Shown here in pieces: positions 23,570 to 35,222 of a stretch of 64,000 nt of DNA. Where the stretch lies: the NCBI RefSeq assembly GCF_019112545.1, contig NW_025064884.1, positions 611,938 through 675,937 on the forward strand. Direction: 5' to 3'. Source of the stretch: Guyanagaster necrorhizus. Taxonomy: Eukaryota > Basidiomycota > Agaricomycetes > Agaricales > Physalacriaceae. Under the pieces are notes generated by a model. That model did no database searches, was not told the origin of the DNA, and saw nothing but the letters and a program-made list of their open reading frames with translations. The position numbers were made by a program, and so were the translations under genes. Each line of letters starts with the position of its first letter. Positions within the stretch are counted from its first letter, which is position 1.

Positions 23570-24026
23570 TGTTATAATTTTTTTTTCTTTTCCTCTTATA
23601 AACCCCTATTTATGCTTAGTCAAGGCATCAAGAACAAGCACTTAGGACTATGGGAGCAGCTTAGTCATCACAACAAAACCAACTTTGCTATGATTTCCTG
23701 ATGCTACTAATGTCTAATGACAAACACACAATTGGCCTTTTATATACAGTAACAATGCTCAAGGACAATGGGCAGCCAGGACAGAAAGATACACAATAAG
23801 TAAGAAGTATTAATAGTGAACTATGTACAGTATTTAAGAAAGCTTGCTCTTGCTGGTAACCCCAGCTTTAAGCTAAAGTTTATAACTACCATTCTATCTC
23901 AAGTCAATCTTTGACCTTATGACACACCAAGCCAGATACACATCAGTGGACTCAGCTGATCCCTCAAAGTGTGAAGGGACATCTGTTTATCACATGTATT
24001 AGTTCACATGATACTTGGGCCTAACA
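23570..24026 (+). repeat. 3' LTR of element A (457 bp)
   Basis: It is preceded by the polypurine tract at about 23556-23567. It starts TGTTATAATTTT and ends CCTAACA. Its length is identical to the 5' LTR, and the sequence differences are dominated by transitions. It is followed by the TATAT duplication. Confidence 0.94.
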
Positions 24027-24031
24027 TATAT

Positions 24032-25553
24032 AAGAAGATGGTATCAGTACTAGTGATGCTGATAGTTTGGGGAGGAAGATTGTTGCTCCTTCTTGTGGTC
24101 TCACTAAGGGTGATAGGACTAGCAGATCCTGCTCAGGGATTGGTTTTGGTTCTTGTAGAGATACTGGGCTCTCTGAATGGAAAGTGCATATGTTCTATTT
24201 GTAGATTAGGAGTGTAGAAGCTAGAAGTGTCCCACTCAGCAGCTTTAAGCTCTCACTGTCATTGATAATACTGTGCATTATATAACTCATCATAATAGAG
24301 GACTTTCCTCCATGCTTGTTCTTCTTCTGCTCAGTCAAGATCCTAGAGGATCTTCTCACTGGCTGCTCTGAGCTCCTCTTCAGTGAAGTCTCTAAAATAG
24401 TGATCAATAATATCTTGGATAGTTGGTTCTCAACTGGTGTGTTTCATTTCTGGCTCTATGTCCAAGATGTTGTTATGATTTTTCCATTCTTTTCCTATTT
24501 TAACCCCTATTTATGCTTAGTCAGAGTGCTAGAATGAGTGCTTAGGACTGTGGGATGAAGCTTGGTCATCACAACTAGCCAAGTCCATCATTGCCTTTTG
24601 ACATGACAGCATTGCTTGACAATGTACAAGCAGTCTTTTATGTATGGTAGCAATGCTTTAAGACAATGGGCACAATAGACCCAGAAACACACAATTGGCT
24701 ATAGTATTATTAGCAGACTCTGTACAGTATTTAAGACTGCTTGCTCTCACTGGTAATTCCCAGCTTTGAGCTAAAGTTTATTTTCACACCACTTTCTCTT
24801 GAGCTAATCTTAAAGGCTTTGATGCATCATGACTATCATTCATATCAGTGGACTCTGATGCTTAACCTGAAGTATGAGGTTGTGTCAGTTTATCATGTGT
24901 TTATAGTCATATGCAACTTAGATCTAACAGATGTAGGGAGTTTCAGGCTGGAGATGCAGGCTGGATTCTAGGGTGATGTAGAGGGAGTCATATCCAAAGT
25001 GTATAAGCAAAACAGATTGAGACTTTGAAGCCACTTTAGTAGCATCAAAAGAGTCCTGAGTATAGTCTCTAATGCCAGGCTCCACAGGAGTAGAAGTGTC
25101 AGAGGGTGCATTATCAAAGAAGTTGTTGGAGAGGTTCTCATTCTCATGGTTAGAGACTGGTGGCAGAACCCATAGGTTTTAGAATCCTGTGAGGTGAGAG
25201 TTGCTGTTTCAGCTTGTGGATCATTGAGGTTGCAGAGGGTATTAGTGTCTTTCTTCTTACAGAGTGCTCTGCAAATTCATTCTCCTAAGCTTGGCTTGTG
25301 GTACAGTTTCTGCTATAGGCTGATAGGAGATTCAGAGAGTGACTAGGATGTCATAGAGAGAGAGGTCAGGTGTGATATTTCAGATGATACAGCAGATATT
25401 CTGAAATTCTTAGTAGTGCCTGACTGTCCAAGTAGTAATAGATTGTCATTCTCAGCAAAGCTGGATGATCACTAGCAAGTCTAACAATGATAGAAGCAAG
25501 GAGTTCAAAGAACTCATAATCAAAGTTTGGAGATTCAGGATTGATAGATGATA
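24032..25553 (-). pseudogene. gag: ORF1/gag, N-terminal part (element B)
   Basis: Reading right to left, the expected start codon near 25553 reads ATA, so the start is lost. The hydrophobic N-terminal segment lies near 25460-25520. The Lys-rich motif in the second frame and a weakly kept charged region follow. S2 interrupts the gene at 24470/24930. Stops are frequent in all frames. It joins the C-terminal part at 5273-7344. Confidence 0.7.
24471..24929 (+). mobile_element. Solo LTR S2 (459 bp)
   Basis: It starts TGTTATGATTTTTCC and ends GATCTAACA, with an exact duplication GATGT at 24466-24470 and 24930-24934. It belongs to the A/J LTR group, in the plus orientation. Element B's gag continues on both sides. 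Confidence 0.94.
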
Positions 25554-25611
25554 TTCAGTTTTCTCCACACTATTATGCATGAAGAAAGAAAAGGAAAAGC
25601 TTCAAGCTAAT

Positions 25612-26066
25612 TGTTAGACCTAAGCTGCATATGATCATAAACATGTGATAAACTGATGTCACTTCACATTTGAATGTTCCATCAGAGTCCACTGATGTGA
25701 ATATTGATTATTATGTGACAAAGCCTTTTACAATTAGCTCAAGAGTAGAATGATGTGAATAAACTTTAGCTTAAAGCTGGAGTTATCAGCAAGAGTGAGC
25801 CTCTTTATATATTGTATATGATAGAACTAAATATAAGACTACTTATTGTGCATTTTTGAGTTCTTATGCTCTTTGTCTTTGGGCATTGCTACTGTACACA
25901 AAAGATTGATTATGCATCATTGAAGGTTGATTGCTATATCAGAGGACAATGATGAATTGGCTCATTGCAATGACTAAGCCCTTCCCACAGTCCTAAGCAC
26001 TGGTCTAGCACTCTGACTAAGCATAAATAGGGGTTAATATGAGAGAAAAGATGAAAAATCATAACA
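25612..26066 (-). repeat. 5' LTR of element B (455 bp)
   Basis: On the plus strand it starts TGTTAGACCTAAGC and ends AATCATAACA. The self-primer appears as tttagcttaaagctgg near 25767, and the primer-binding site lies just left, at 25598-25610. The outer flank, gaatc, begins the interrupted gag of element C. Confidence 0.9.
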
Positions 26067-28479
26067 GAATCAGTCAATATTATCTGATATGCTCTTAAAG
26101 AGATGGGGTTTTCAAAGTGGGTCAGGGTGGCACTGCAAGATGACAGTATTTTTGAGTAATGCCCCCATTGAGTTTAGCCATTAGTCAAAGAGTGATTATC
26201 ACTACTTGACCAGCAGTCCAGAGAATAAATGAAGGAAATTATCATCTACAACAGGGCTTCCCATTGGCTCTGTTTCCTTTTGTATGATTACTCTATTTCA
26301 CATAGTGAACCCTAGCTATATTGCTTTAGGATCATTCTTGACAGGATCTTTGCCACTTCCTTCAGCTTCATTGAGTGGAGATTGTCTGCTGAGAAGTTGG
26401 CTCTCTTGGCTGGTCCAGAAGTTCCAGAATCTAATGTTTCAAGTTGTTGGCCATAATCAGCTATAAGTAAGCCAAGTTGCTATAGTTTGAGTCAAAGGTG
26501 CAGAGTATGAATATTAGCTACTGATGGTTTGGAAGGAAGACACTGTATAGACAGCTCATTTAGGCATTACTGAGAGGGTCTATAGCATCAGCTGAATGTT
26601 GTACTTGGATTTGTACTCTGGCAGTTTGCCAAGCTGGTCCTCAGAGTGCCTTCTGTTATAAATAGTAATGGCATGTTTAGTAGCAGAATACTGTAAAATC
26701 TCTCATCTTTCTGTATCATCTGTATAAATATACTGCTGTCCCAAGGTCAATGTTAACTATTTAGCATCTCCCCATAGAAACACTGTTCTTTCTCAGTAGA
26801 GTTTCAAAAACTCCTTCTCTCTCATCTGTTGAATCTTCTCCCACAGTGCTTCTTTATTTATTTTTTTATATGCATATTCTATAAACTTTTCTCACTCAAG
26901 AGAAACATCCTGCTCTCTGTCCTCCTCATCCTCCTCATCCTCCTTCTCATTGTCTGCCTCATCCTCACTGTCTTTGATGAGGAAATTGTTGGATGGGTCA
27001 TAAATAGATAGGACATAAGATTTGATTATGGCTGAGAAACTCGTTGTCATTCCTAATGCTTGATCCAGTCTCATTGTTGTCAGTCTGAGGAGAAGACTGG
27101 TCAAGAGATTGACCAGCATCAATCTTAACATCTCTTTGATAGCTGCCACACACTCTTTGCTCCTCCAGTTTTTAGTGATAAATATAGAAGTTTTGATAAT
27201 ATTGAGGGTTAAGAAAGAGTGCTGCAACTCTTTCTTCTAAAAACCTCTGGAGGCTGTAGTTGGAGATATGAGCATTGAGAGAGACTTGAAGCCCATAGGT
27301 GTCAAGTACACATTTGAAGTGAAAGGAAATAGTATTAGTGTTAGTGATACTAGAAGTTCCAGAATGAGAGAGATACATAGTGCATTGAGTAGCCTCACTG
27401 AGGATGATGGCTTCTGCTGACTCTTTCTAAGAGTCTGTATCTATTGTGCTGAGCTCTCTAAAGGAGGAGTCTGGGGTTTCTGTTTGAAGACTATACCAAC
27501 TTGAGGACTCTGATCTCCAAGTGGCAGCTTCAAGTTTTCATTGTCATTATTGCCACTGACAGTTGTACTGCTCTTCTTCATACTCAGCAAAAGCTTGGTC
27601 AGCTGCCTCCTCAGCAGCATTCTGGGCTCACTCTTCAGCTTCTGCCCTGGCCCACTCAGCATAAGTAGCAGCAGTGTAGTAATCATTGAGTGGTTCTTCT
27701 GAGATGTAATTTCAGAGGCTTTCTCCTGGTTTAAGCTGAGCATGAAGCCTTCTGCTCAAGTTGATCTCAGTCATAAGCCTTTCTCTCTGTCATTCTGGTG
27801 GGTCCTTATTGTTTGACCAGAGATCAGTGGCCTTATGACTATTATAGTCAGTGTAGACTGACAAGGCTGGACTTTTGGCTGGCATAGCATAGAGAGACTC
27901 ATGGCTTGAGTCTGAAGATACATGTCAGGATTCTGAAGCCATCTGAGTGGTATCAAGAGAGTCTCTAGTGCAGTCTCCAATCTCATGCTCTGGCAAAGTG
28001 GTAGAAGGGTTAGAAGATGGCTCATCATTAAAGAAGTCATTGAGGAGGTTCTTGTCCTCATAGTTCAGGACTAGAGAGAACCCTGGCAGGACCTACAGGT
28101 TTCTGAAACCTGTGAGGCAAGTGTTGCTATTTTAGCTAGTTATTCTTCAAGAGGGATAGATGTGTCTTTCTTCTTCTTGATTATCCCACATACTTGAGCT
28201 GCTAGACTGGGCTTCTGATACAGTTCTGATCTGAGGCTAGAAGGAGACTCAGGCAGAGAGAGGAATGTCATAGAAGGAGAGGTTGAGGGTGATATTGCAT
28301 AAAATTTGCTATACCTGCTGAAACACCTGATAATGCCTGACTATCCAAGCTGTAACTGATTGTCATCTGCAATAAATTTAGATGATGGCCAATAAACCTA
28401 GAAGTGTTCTAATGATAGAAGCTAAGAGTTTAAAAAAGTCATTAGTGAGATCAGAGATTGTAGAAGATGATGGTAGCAT
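26067..28479 (-). pseudogene. gag: ORF1/gag, N-terminal two thirds (element C)
   Basis: The ATG at 28477-28479 starts a protein with the hydrophobic segment (Phe-Phe-Lys-Leu-Leu-Ala onward) and the His-Tyr-Gln motif. The second frame opens at an ATG near 28269 with a run of four Lys. Further on, the first frame keeps a block matching K's Leu-Arg-Arg-Phe-Leu...Tyr-Gln-Asn-Phe, about 27187-27270. An acidic Glu/Asp run lies at about 26910-26985. The capsid-like part begins near 26120 and is cut by B. Stops are scattered through all frames. Confidence 0.75.
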
Positions 28480-28537
28480 TCAGTTTTCTTTGTGCTTATT
28501 GTGCATAAGAAAAGAGAAGCATAAGCTTTGAGCTAAT

Positions 28538-28997
28538 TGTTAAGCTCAAGTGACATATGATTTAAACACATGATAGATGAGTGCTGTATCAAGTTCATAC
28601 AGTCATGCTCAAGTTCACTTATATGTGTTTATATGGTATTGTATCTCAAGGCCTGTTACAGTCAGCTCAAGATAGAATAGTGAAGATAAACTTTAGCTTA
28701 AAGCTGAAGTCATACAGCAAGAGCTAGCCTACTTATATACTGCTTGTTTATCAAGATAAATATAATACTACTTATTGTGTCTGTTCAAGTCTTTGTGCCT
28801 ATTGTCTTTAGGTGTCACTACTATCTACAAAAGAGTTGTTGTACATCATTGAGGATTGTTGTTGTATTAGAAGACAATAACAGACTTGGCTTATTATGAT
28901 GACTAAGTCTGTCCCACAGTCCTAAGCACTGGTTTAGGCACTTTGACTAAATATAGATAGAGGTTGAAATGAAGGAAAAGATGAAAAAATCATAACA
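28538..28997 (-). repeat. 5' LTR of element C (460 bp)
   Basis: On the plus strand it starts TGTTAAGCTCAAG and ends AATCATAACA. The self-primer reads tttagcttaaagctg near 28693, and the matching primer-binding site (agctttgagctaatt) is at 28524-28537. Confidence 0.9.
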
Positions 28998-29408
28998 AAT
29001 ATCCTGAAGAGGTATGATGAATAGAAAGAATGGGTAACCATAATAAACAAGAAATGACAGTAGCAGAAGGTAGCAAATGCCTACTATTAAAACAAATACA
29101 AATACAACTAAGCAAACCTTAGCAAGCCTAACAGATCAATCATCTCTTTGAAACTCAGCCAGAAAACCAGCACTGAAACCACCTACACTGGCACTGAAAA
29201 ACCAATAGATATTGATCAAATGAAGAAGAAAGACAAATGCTTCAACTGCAGAGAGATAGGTCATCTGTCTTAAAACTGCCTGAAGAAAAAGCACACTTGA
29301 GAAGACATATAGGCTTAGATAGCTGAATTGCAGAAGAAAGCTGATAGGCTCAAAGAGAATAAAAAGAATACAAAGATTGAAGAGGTAAAAGACAGGGCTG
29401 ATAAGTAA
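28998..29408 (+). pseudogene. gag: gag, zinc-knuckle end (element E)
   Basis: This starts in the conserved Tyr-Asp-Glu-x-Lys-Glu segment after the capsid region. The knuckle CFNCREIGHLS-x-NC at about 29240-29282 keeps its four ligands. Gag ends at a TAA at 29406-29408. Internal stops occur. It is a fragment. Confidence 0.8.
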
Positions 29409-31822
29409 GCAATTCCACTTGCCAATAAACTTTATGGTGTATTTTGAAATATCACTAGATGGACTTATGCTAACTCTGTAGTTACTTCTATTTATATGTA
29501 TTTGAATATACTCTGTTCAATAACTATCATGAGATCACTCAAAGAATTGCCTAAACCTGAAACTCAACTGCTCATAGGCCAAATAGAGAGAGACCTCTAA
29601 TGGCTGGCTAAAACTGTTTGAAACCAAATAAATCTGGTGAGCCATCTGAAATGCTAAAGATGAGGCTGAGGCAAAAGCTGTGTTCAAGAACTGGGTACAC
29701 AAAACTCAAGCCAAAAAAGTAATTGATAAAATGATTGAAGGAATAAGGAGAGCAAAAAGAAATCAAGCATTGAAGTGGCTAGATGAGCTGAAGAGACTCA
29801 GAAAATGTATTTGATGACAAAAGGCCACAGAGAGAGATCTAACTATAAGAGTATAGATTGAGACCCTCATCAATCAATCCATGCATGCTGCCACTGCTCT
29901 GATTAACAGTGGCTGTACTGGAAGTTTGATCAATCATGCTTTCATCATCAAGCACAATCTTTCAACCTAAGCTACTGCTGATCCAATTCCAGTTTACAAT
30001 GCTGATGAGACCAAAAACCAAGCTAGCTCAATCACAGAGTTTGTTGAACTCTGATTAATGATTGGAAATCATGCAGAATAGATTGACCTAGCTGTGACTG
30101 ACTTAAGATCTAAGAAGATCTTTCTTGGTCATGACTGGCTCACATGATATAATCTGCTGATCAATTGGAAGATAAGATAGATCACTTTTGCATGATGCCA
30201 CTGCTGAAAGATCTCTTTTGAGCTACCAGATGAGAACTCTAAAGACCAGTGAAATAAGAAAATAGAAGATGAAGATACTATTCTCACAGTTGATCTGGAT
30301 CAAGTGATTTGTATTTGAGCAACACATCATGCCAATGATCTGGCTGCCAAAGCAAATGCTGGAAAGAAGGCTAAAACATTTAAAGAAATAGTATCAGAAT
30401 GGGCACAGGATTACTGAGATCTCTTCAACAAGGAGAATTTTGATGAGTTGCTGGAGCTGAAGCTTTAGAATCATGTGATTGAACTCATCCTGAATGCCAA
30501 TGCCAACTTAGACTGCAAAACATATCTGCTTGAGTGACTGGAACAGCAGGAACTTGATAAATTCCTGGATAAGAATCTTTCTAGTGAAAGAATCTAACCA
30601 TCAAAATCTCCTATAGTCTCCCTCTTCTTCATGAAAAAAAGAATGGAAAACTCTGACCAGTCTAGGATTACTGAAAGCTGAACAAGATGACAATCAAGAA
30701 TTGCTATTCTCTTTTCTTAATCTCAGAGTTGATGGACAAACTCTAAGAGATGAAATACTACATTAAGCTGAATATATGGTGGAGATATAACAATATTCAG
30801 ATCAAAGAGAGAGACAAATAGAAGGCAGCATTCCAGACTAACTAAGGGCTTTTTAAGCCTATAGTTATGTTCTTCAGGCTAACAAACTCTTCTGTTACCT
30901 TCCAGTGGATAATGAACAATATCTTCAAGGATCTTATAGCAACTGGGAAGATTACTATTTACCTGGATGATATCTTGATCATGTATAAGGATTAAAATGA
31001 ACACTGGCAGCTTGTATGGCAGATACTGGAGTTGATGAGAAAGTACAAACTCTTCCTCAAGGCCAAAAAATGCGAATTTGAGATACTAGAGACTGAGTAC
31101 TTCAGGGTTATCATCAGCAAAGAAAGCATTCAGATGGATCTGGTCAAGGTGACAGGAGTGACAGAATAGCTGACACTGACCAAGAAGAAAAAATTACAAT
31201 TGTTCTTCAGATTCATGAACTTCTACTGCTAATTTATCTGAGACTACAGCAAGATTGTCTACCCTATAATGCAACTCATAGAGAACACCTCTTAGTCCTA
31301 AAGAATAGTGCAGCAGTTAGCATTCAAAGATCTGAAAAGATAGTTGGCTGAGAATGTAGTACTAATAATACCAACAGAGGAGAGATGATTCAGGGTTGAG
31401 GCCAACTTGAGTGAAGGAATAATAGGAGCAGTACTCTTGCAGAAACAGGATGGGAGATGGCAACCTATTATCTTCTTCTCAAAGATACTCATTACAACTG
31501 AATGCAATTATAAGATTTATAACAAAGAACTTCTTGTTATCATACTTGCTCTTGCTTAATAGAGGCACTATCTAATCAGCACTATTCATACCTTCAAGAT
31601 CTGGATCAATCATCAAAACCTACAGTACTTTTGATCACCACAAAAGCTCAACTGATGACAAGCCCAATAGGTTACTGAACTTTCACAGTATCAGTACACT
31701 CTACATCACAAGGTGGAGACAGCCAACAAGAAGATGGACTTATTCAATCTGATCACAATCAAGAGAGAGAAGACAATAGCAGAGTAACACTTCTGAAGCT
31801 AGAGCATTTTAGAGCTATGATA
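29405..31822 (+). pseudogene. pol: pol, PR to RNase H (element E)
   Basis: The frame overlaps the gag stop. The protease active-site Asp reads Asn (NSGCTGS, about 29908). The reverse transcriptase box YLDDIL at about 30960-30980 is intact. RNase H (about 31390-31620) reads Val-Glu-Ala-Asn, so a catalytic Asp is lost there too. Element F interrupts the gene in the linker before the H2C2 domain. Many stops. Confidence 0.82.
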
Positions 31823-32271
31823 TATTATGATTTTTCCTTATTTTATCATCTTTTTTTTATCTCATCAGAGTATCTATCTTATCATGAGCATCTACCTATA
31901 AGTGTGAAAAAGATTAGGTAATCACAATGATGTGCATGCTATTGTACTTAGTCACTTTATCCTCAAATAATTCCTTATTGTCTACTCTCTGATGACCAGA
32001 CAGAACAAGTAGCATAACACAGAACAGTACAATAGAAAAACAGTTATATTTATCATAGCTAAACAGTATATAAGTAGGATAGCTCTTATTGCAATAGTTC
32101 AGCTTTGAGCTATAAGTTTATTCCACACTATCTTCTCTTGAGCCTAACTTGTCTTTGGCCTTGAAGCATTTGTCTGATATAACACATTAAGTGAACTCTA
32201 ATGCAACTATACAAACATGATACAGCACTAGTTTATCACATGTTCAGATCACATGCAAGCTAGATCTAACA
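31823..32271 (+). repeat. 5' LTR of element F (449 bp)
   Basis: The first dinucleotide is TA instead of TG (TATTATGATTTTTCC), one transition. It ends GATCTAACA and is followed by the primer-binding site gttagctcaaagct. A TATATAAG box near 32069 precedes cagctttgagctat, the mutated self-primer. Confidence 0.88.
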
Positions 32272-32330
32272 GTTAGCTCAAAGCTTTCTGCTTTTCTTTT
32301 CTTATGCACTTTAGTGGCAAAGAAAAATAA

Positions 32331-35222
32331 ATACTATTCATCTATGACATCACTTCTGACTTTGTCAAGCTCTTGAGCACTATTATTGGCACCCTGCTCA
32401 GGCTTTTCATTATTGTTTATCTCTGTCAAGAAAACTAGTCTGTTACTGCTTAGATAATCAGATATTACTATGAGCTCTGAATGATCAATGTTATGCCTGT
32501 CCTCTCCCTTTACAATCTTCCTTCTGAAACCATCTAAGTCACCAATGAGCCTATGCCCAGAACTATATCAGAAATCATCTCTGGGAATCCAGATCCAGAA
32601 ATTCTTCTAACAGAATAAGAAAAATTCAGATACTGAAAAAGATACTACTGATATATCATCTGTTACAATCCACCAGGCCTCTCTCCAGTCCTAGATCATA
32701 AGGACAAGAATATTTCTAATAACTTCTTTGATGTAGAATCATCTCTCACCTCTACTACTGCTCTCTTGAAGTATAAAATTAGAAACCATGCTTGAGACTC
32801 TCTTGATGCCACTAGAGTGGCTGCAGGCTCTGGCCACAACTCTCTTTATGCAACTCCCAAGAGGAGCCCCACAGGTTTCAGCATCAACATTAGAAGCCAT
32901 GGATCTTGCATTGACCAAAGATCTCAAGTCATAAAGATCAGGACTCTGAGCAACTATAGAGGCTGGCACAACAAAGAAGAACAAAATATTGCAAGAGCAT
33001 ATGGAGCACAGATAAAAAGGACTTGGTCAGAGTCTGAGGTCTGGCGCAGTGTTGAGAAAATCTATTAGTGGCAACAACATAAAGAAGAATATGTGCAATA
33101 ACAAGAATGAGACTATTATAAGCAGAATAGATATTACAGCTACTCTCTAAGCCTCTTCTGAGAAGCAAGCTGGACTGAATCAATTGCTAGCTGGTCTGAA
33201 TCTATCACTCCTGATCCTCCTGCAGAAGTTTCTCTTCTCCAAACTCCTGACACTCTCTTATCTGCCTATAGAATCCATCCCCCATCTTCAGCCCATATCT
33301 TTGACTTAACCATCCAGTGACTCATCCAAGATTGAATTGCTAGATTACTCCTTGACAAGCAGAATACTGACTGATTCTGAGAGTATCATACAGCAGTGGA
33401 GGCAACAGATGGGAGAACTGAGTTCAGCAAAGGCCTCCTTTTCTGACATACCTCTCCTGCTGACCTCAGACTCAGCACTCTAAGACAACTTGCCTGCAAC
33501 AGTGAAACCCCAGGTACTATCCATCTTTAATCTGCTTAATGACTCTCTCAGGGAGAACAGTGAGGGAGATGATGATCTGGCCACAGTATCTCAGAAAATA
33601 CCTGAAAGATATTATGAGGTTGAGGATGAAGAACTATTGGAAGCAGAAATACAATGCAAGAAGAAATAGGAGTTTACAAAGTTGTATCAGAAAAGAGTTG
33701 TGGAACTTCCTCAGAATGTAGGCTGGACAATAACACTATTGGGAGAAGAATATTTAACCACATATAATACTGAACAAATGAATATTTTACAGTATGCCAC
33801 AACTGAGCAGGCTATTTTTCTTTACAACAAAGCCTATTCTGAAGACTCTCTGACCAAACTCTGAGAATATCAATCTTGGTTCAAGATCTGACCAATGCTG
33901 AATATGCCATCTGTTTCCTCAAAATAGGCTATCTACTTGGCATCAACTATTTGAATTACCACTATAGCTTCTATCTGCTATTGGCAACCACAAACTCTAC
34001 AAGCTGAGAAACCAACCAGACATTCCTGGAAGCTGAGAAGAATCCAACTAATAGAAAAACAGCTGCCTGCCAATGAAGCTGAGACCAGTGGCCAGTCTGA
34101 AGAGGATGACTCCAAGGCCACAAAACAGAGATTCACAGTCATTAATAGGAGGATTGTTAGGAAACTAGGAGAAAGAATATCTGAGAGTCCAGTTGCTTAT
34201 AATGACTCCCTTCACTCCTTCTCCATATCACACCAAAAGGTACCACTCTTCAGCAACTACCCAAATCTAATGGGGCCACTCATCCCTGACTCCATCCTTA
34301 TACAATGTAAACCAGATCTTGTATAAAAGCTTTGGTTCTTCAAAGAGCAGTCTGATGATATTGATTGCTTCTTGATTGATTGTGAACAATATTTTGAAGT
34401 ATATTCCACTTATCTATCCACTGACATTTATTAGGTTACCTTTGCTGCATCCTATTTTGAGGACAAGACTAAGGTCTGATGGATCTTGAAGAGTCAAGAT
34501 CTTTATTCCACAACTAGGAGGCACTATCACCTGTTATTCTAGCCTATATTTAAACAAATGGTATGCAACAAATTCATTGACTCAGCTATCCAAAAAGTCC
34601 ACAAGCAGAAGATGAAGTATCTTTGAATGAGAGACAAGATGGCCACTAAGTACTTTGATAAGTTTGAATAACTCACCAAACTAGCCAGGCTCATCAATCA
34701 CATTGAGGACAATAGACATCTAGTGGAGTATCTGAAGAATGAGATATTCTGCTCTTATATTACAATGATTGCTGATATCAGCTTCAACATTCTGAAAGAG
34801 TATAAAGAATAGAAGGCATGTATCATTATGATAAACAAAGAGCAGTACTGACAGAAGGCAGAAAATGCCTACTGACAAGATGATTGAAGATCCAGCAATC
34901 AGAGGAAGGCTAGTATGCCAGCTCTACCAAGTCCAATGTAACCCCTTTAACTTCTACACCCTTCTATTCTGCTCAAAAGACTGAAATTAGAACTACTTAC
35001 ACTGAACAAAGGAAGCCCATGGAGATCAACAAATTAAGGAGAGAGGGAAAGTGTTTCAACTGTGAGGAGAAGAGTCATCTATCACAAAACTGTCTAAAGA
35101 AAAAGTGAACCTGTAAAGACATATGAGCTCAAATTGCCAAATTACAGAAAAAGGCTGATAGACTTGAAGATAATAAGAAGGAGATGAAGATTGAGGAAGT
35201 AAAAGACAGAGCTGATAAGTGA
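32331..35222 (+). pseudogene. gag: ORF1 and gag (element F)
   Basis: No ATG is left at the usual start. The hydrophobic segment (Leu-Leu-Ser-Thr-Ile-Ile-Gly-Thr-Leu-Leu) is still readable at about 32366-32430, followed by the charged middle region. The capsid-like part is at about 34330-34850, with a Phe-Phe-Lys-Glu-x-x-Asp-Asp-Ile-Asp segment. The knuckle CFNCEEKSHLSQNC is at about 35054-35096. The TGA stop at 35220-35222 overlaps the pol frame. Numerous stops. Confidence 0.75.

Larger units (their letters stand above)
7345..24026 (+). mobile_element. Element A: complete chromovirus, split by K and S1
   Basis: Both LTRs are 457 bp and the flanking duplication TATAT is exact (7340-7344, 24027-24031). 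Two later insertions interrupt it: solo LTR S1 in gag and the full element K in the reverse transcriptase. Removing both leaves about 8.05 kb, close to K's 8,092 bp. It is inserted in the gag of element B. CpG is rare throughout, and every gene carries stops. Confidence 0.95.
24027..26066 (-). mobile_element. Element B, 5' part (right of A), with solo LTR S2 inside
   Basis: This continues B from 7344 after A is removed. It contains the N-terminal gag region and ends with B's 5' LTR. S2 splits it at 24471-24929. B is itself inserted in gag of element C, which resumes at 26067. Confidence 0.88.
26067..28997 (-). mobile_element. Element C, 5' part
   Basis: This minus-strand copy is cut on the left by B. 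Its 5' LTR is at 28538-28997. It is inserted in gag of plus-strand element E, which resumes at 28998; the flank aatat is the one visible duplication copy. The remainder of C lies beyond the left edge. Confidence 0.85.
28998..31822 (+). mobile_element. Element E, central part (oldest layer)
   Basis: This plus-strand fragment runs from late gag to the RNase H-integrase linker of pol. It is cut on the left by C and on the right by F. Both ends continue outside the window, so no LTR of E is visible. CpG is nearly absent. Confidence 0.82.
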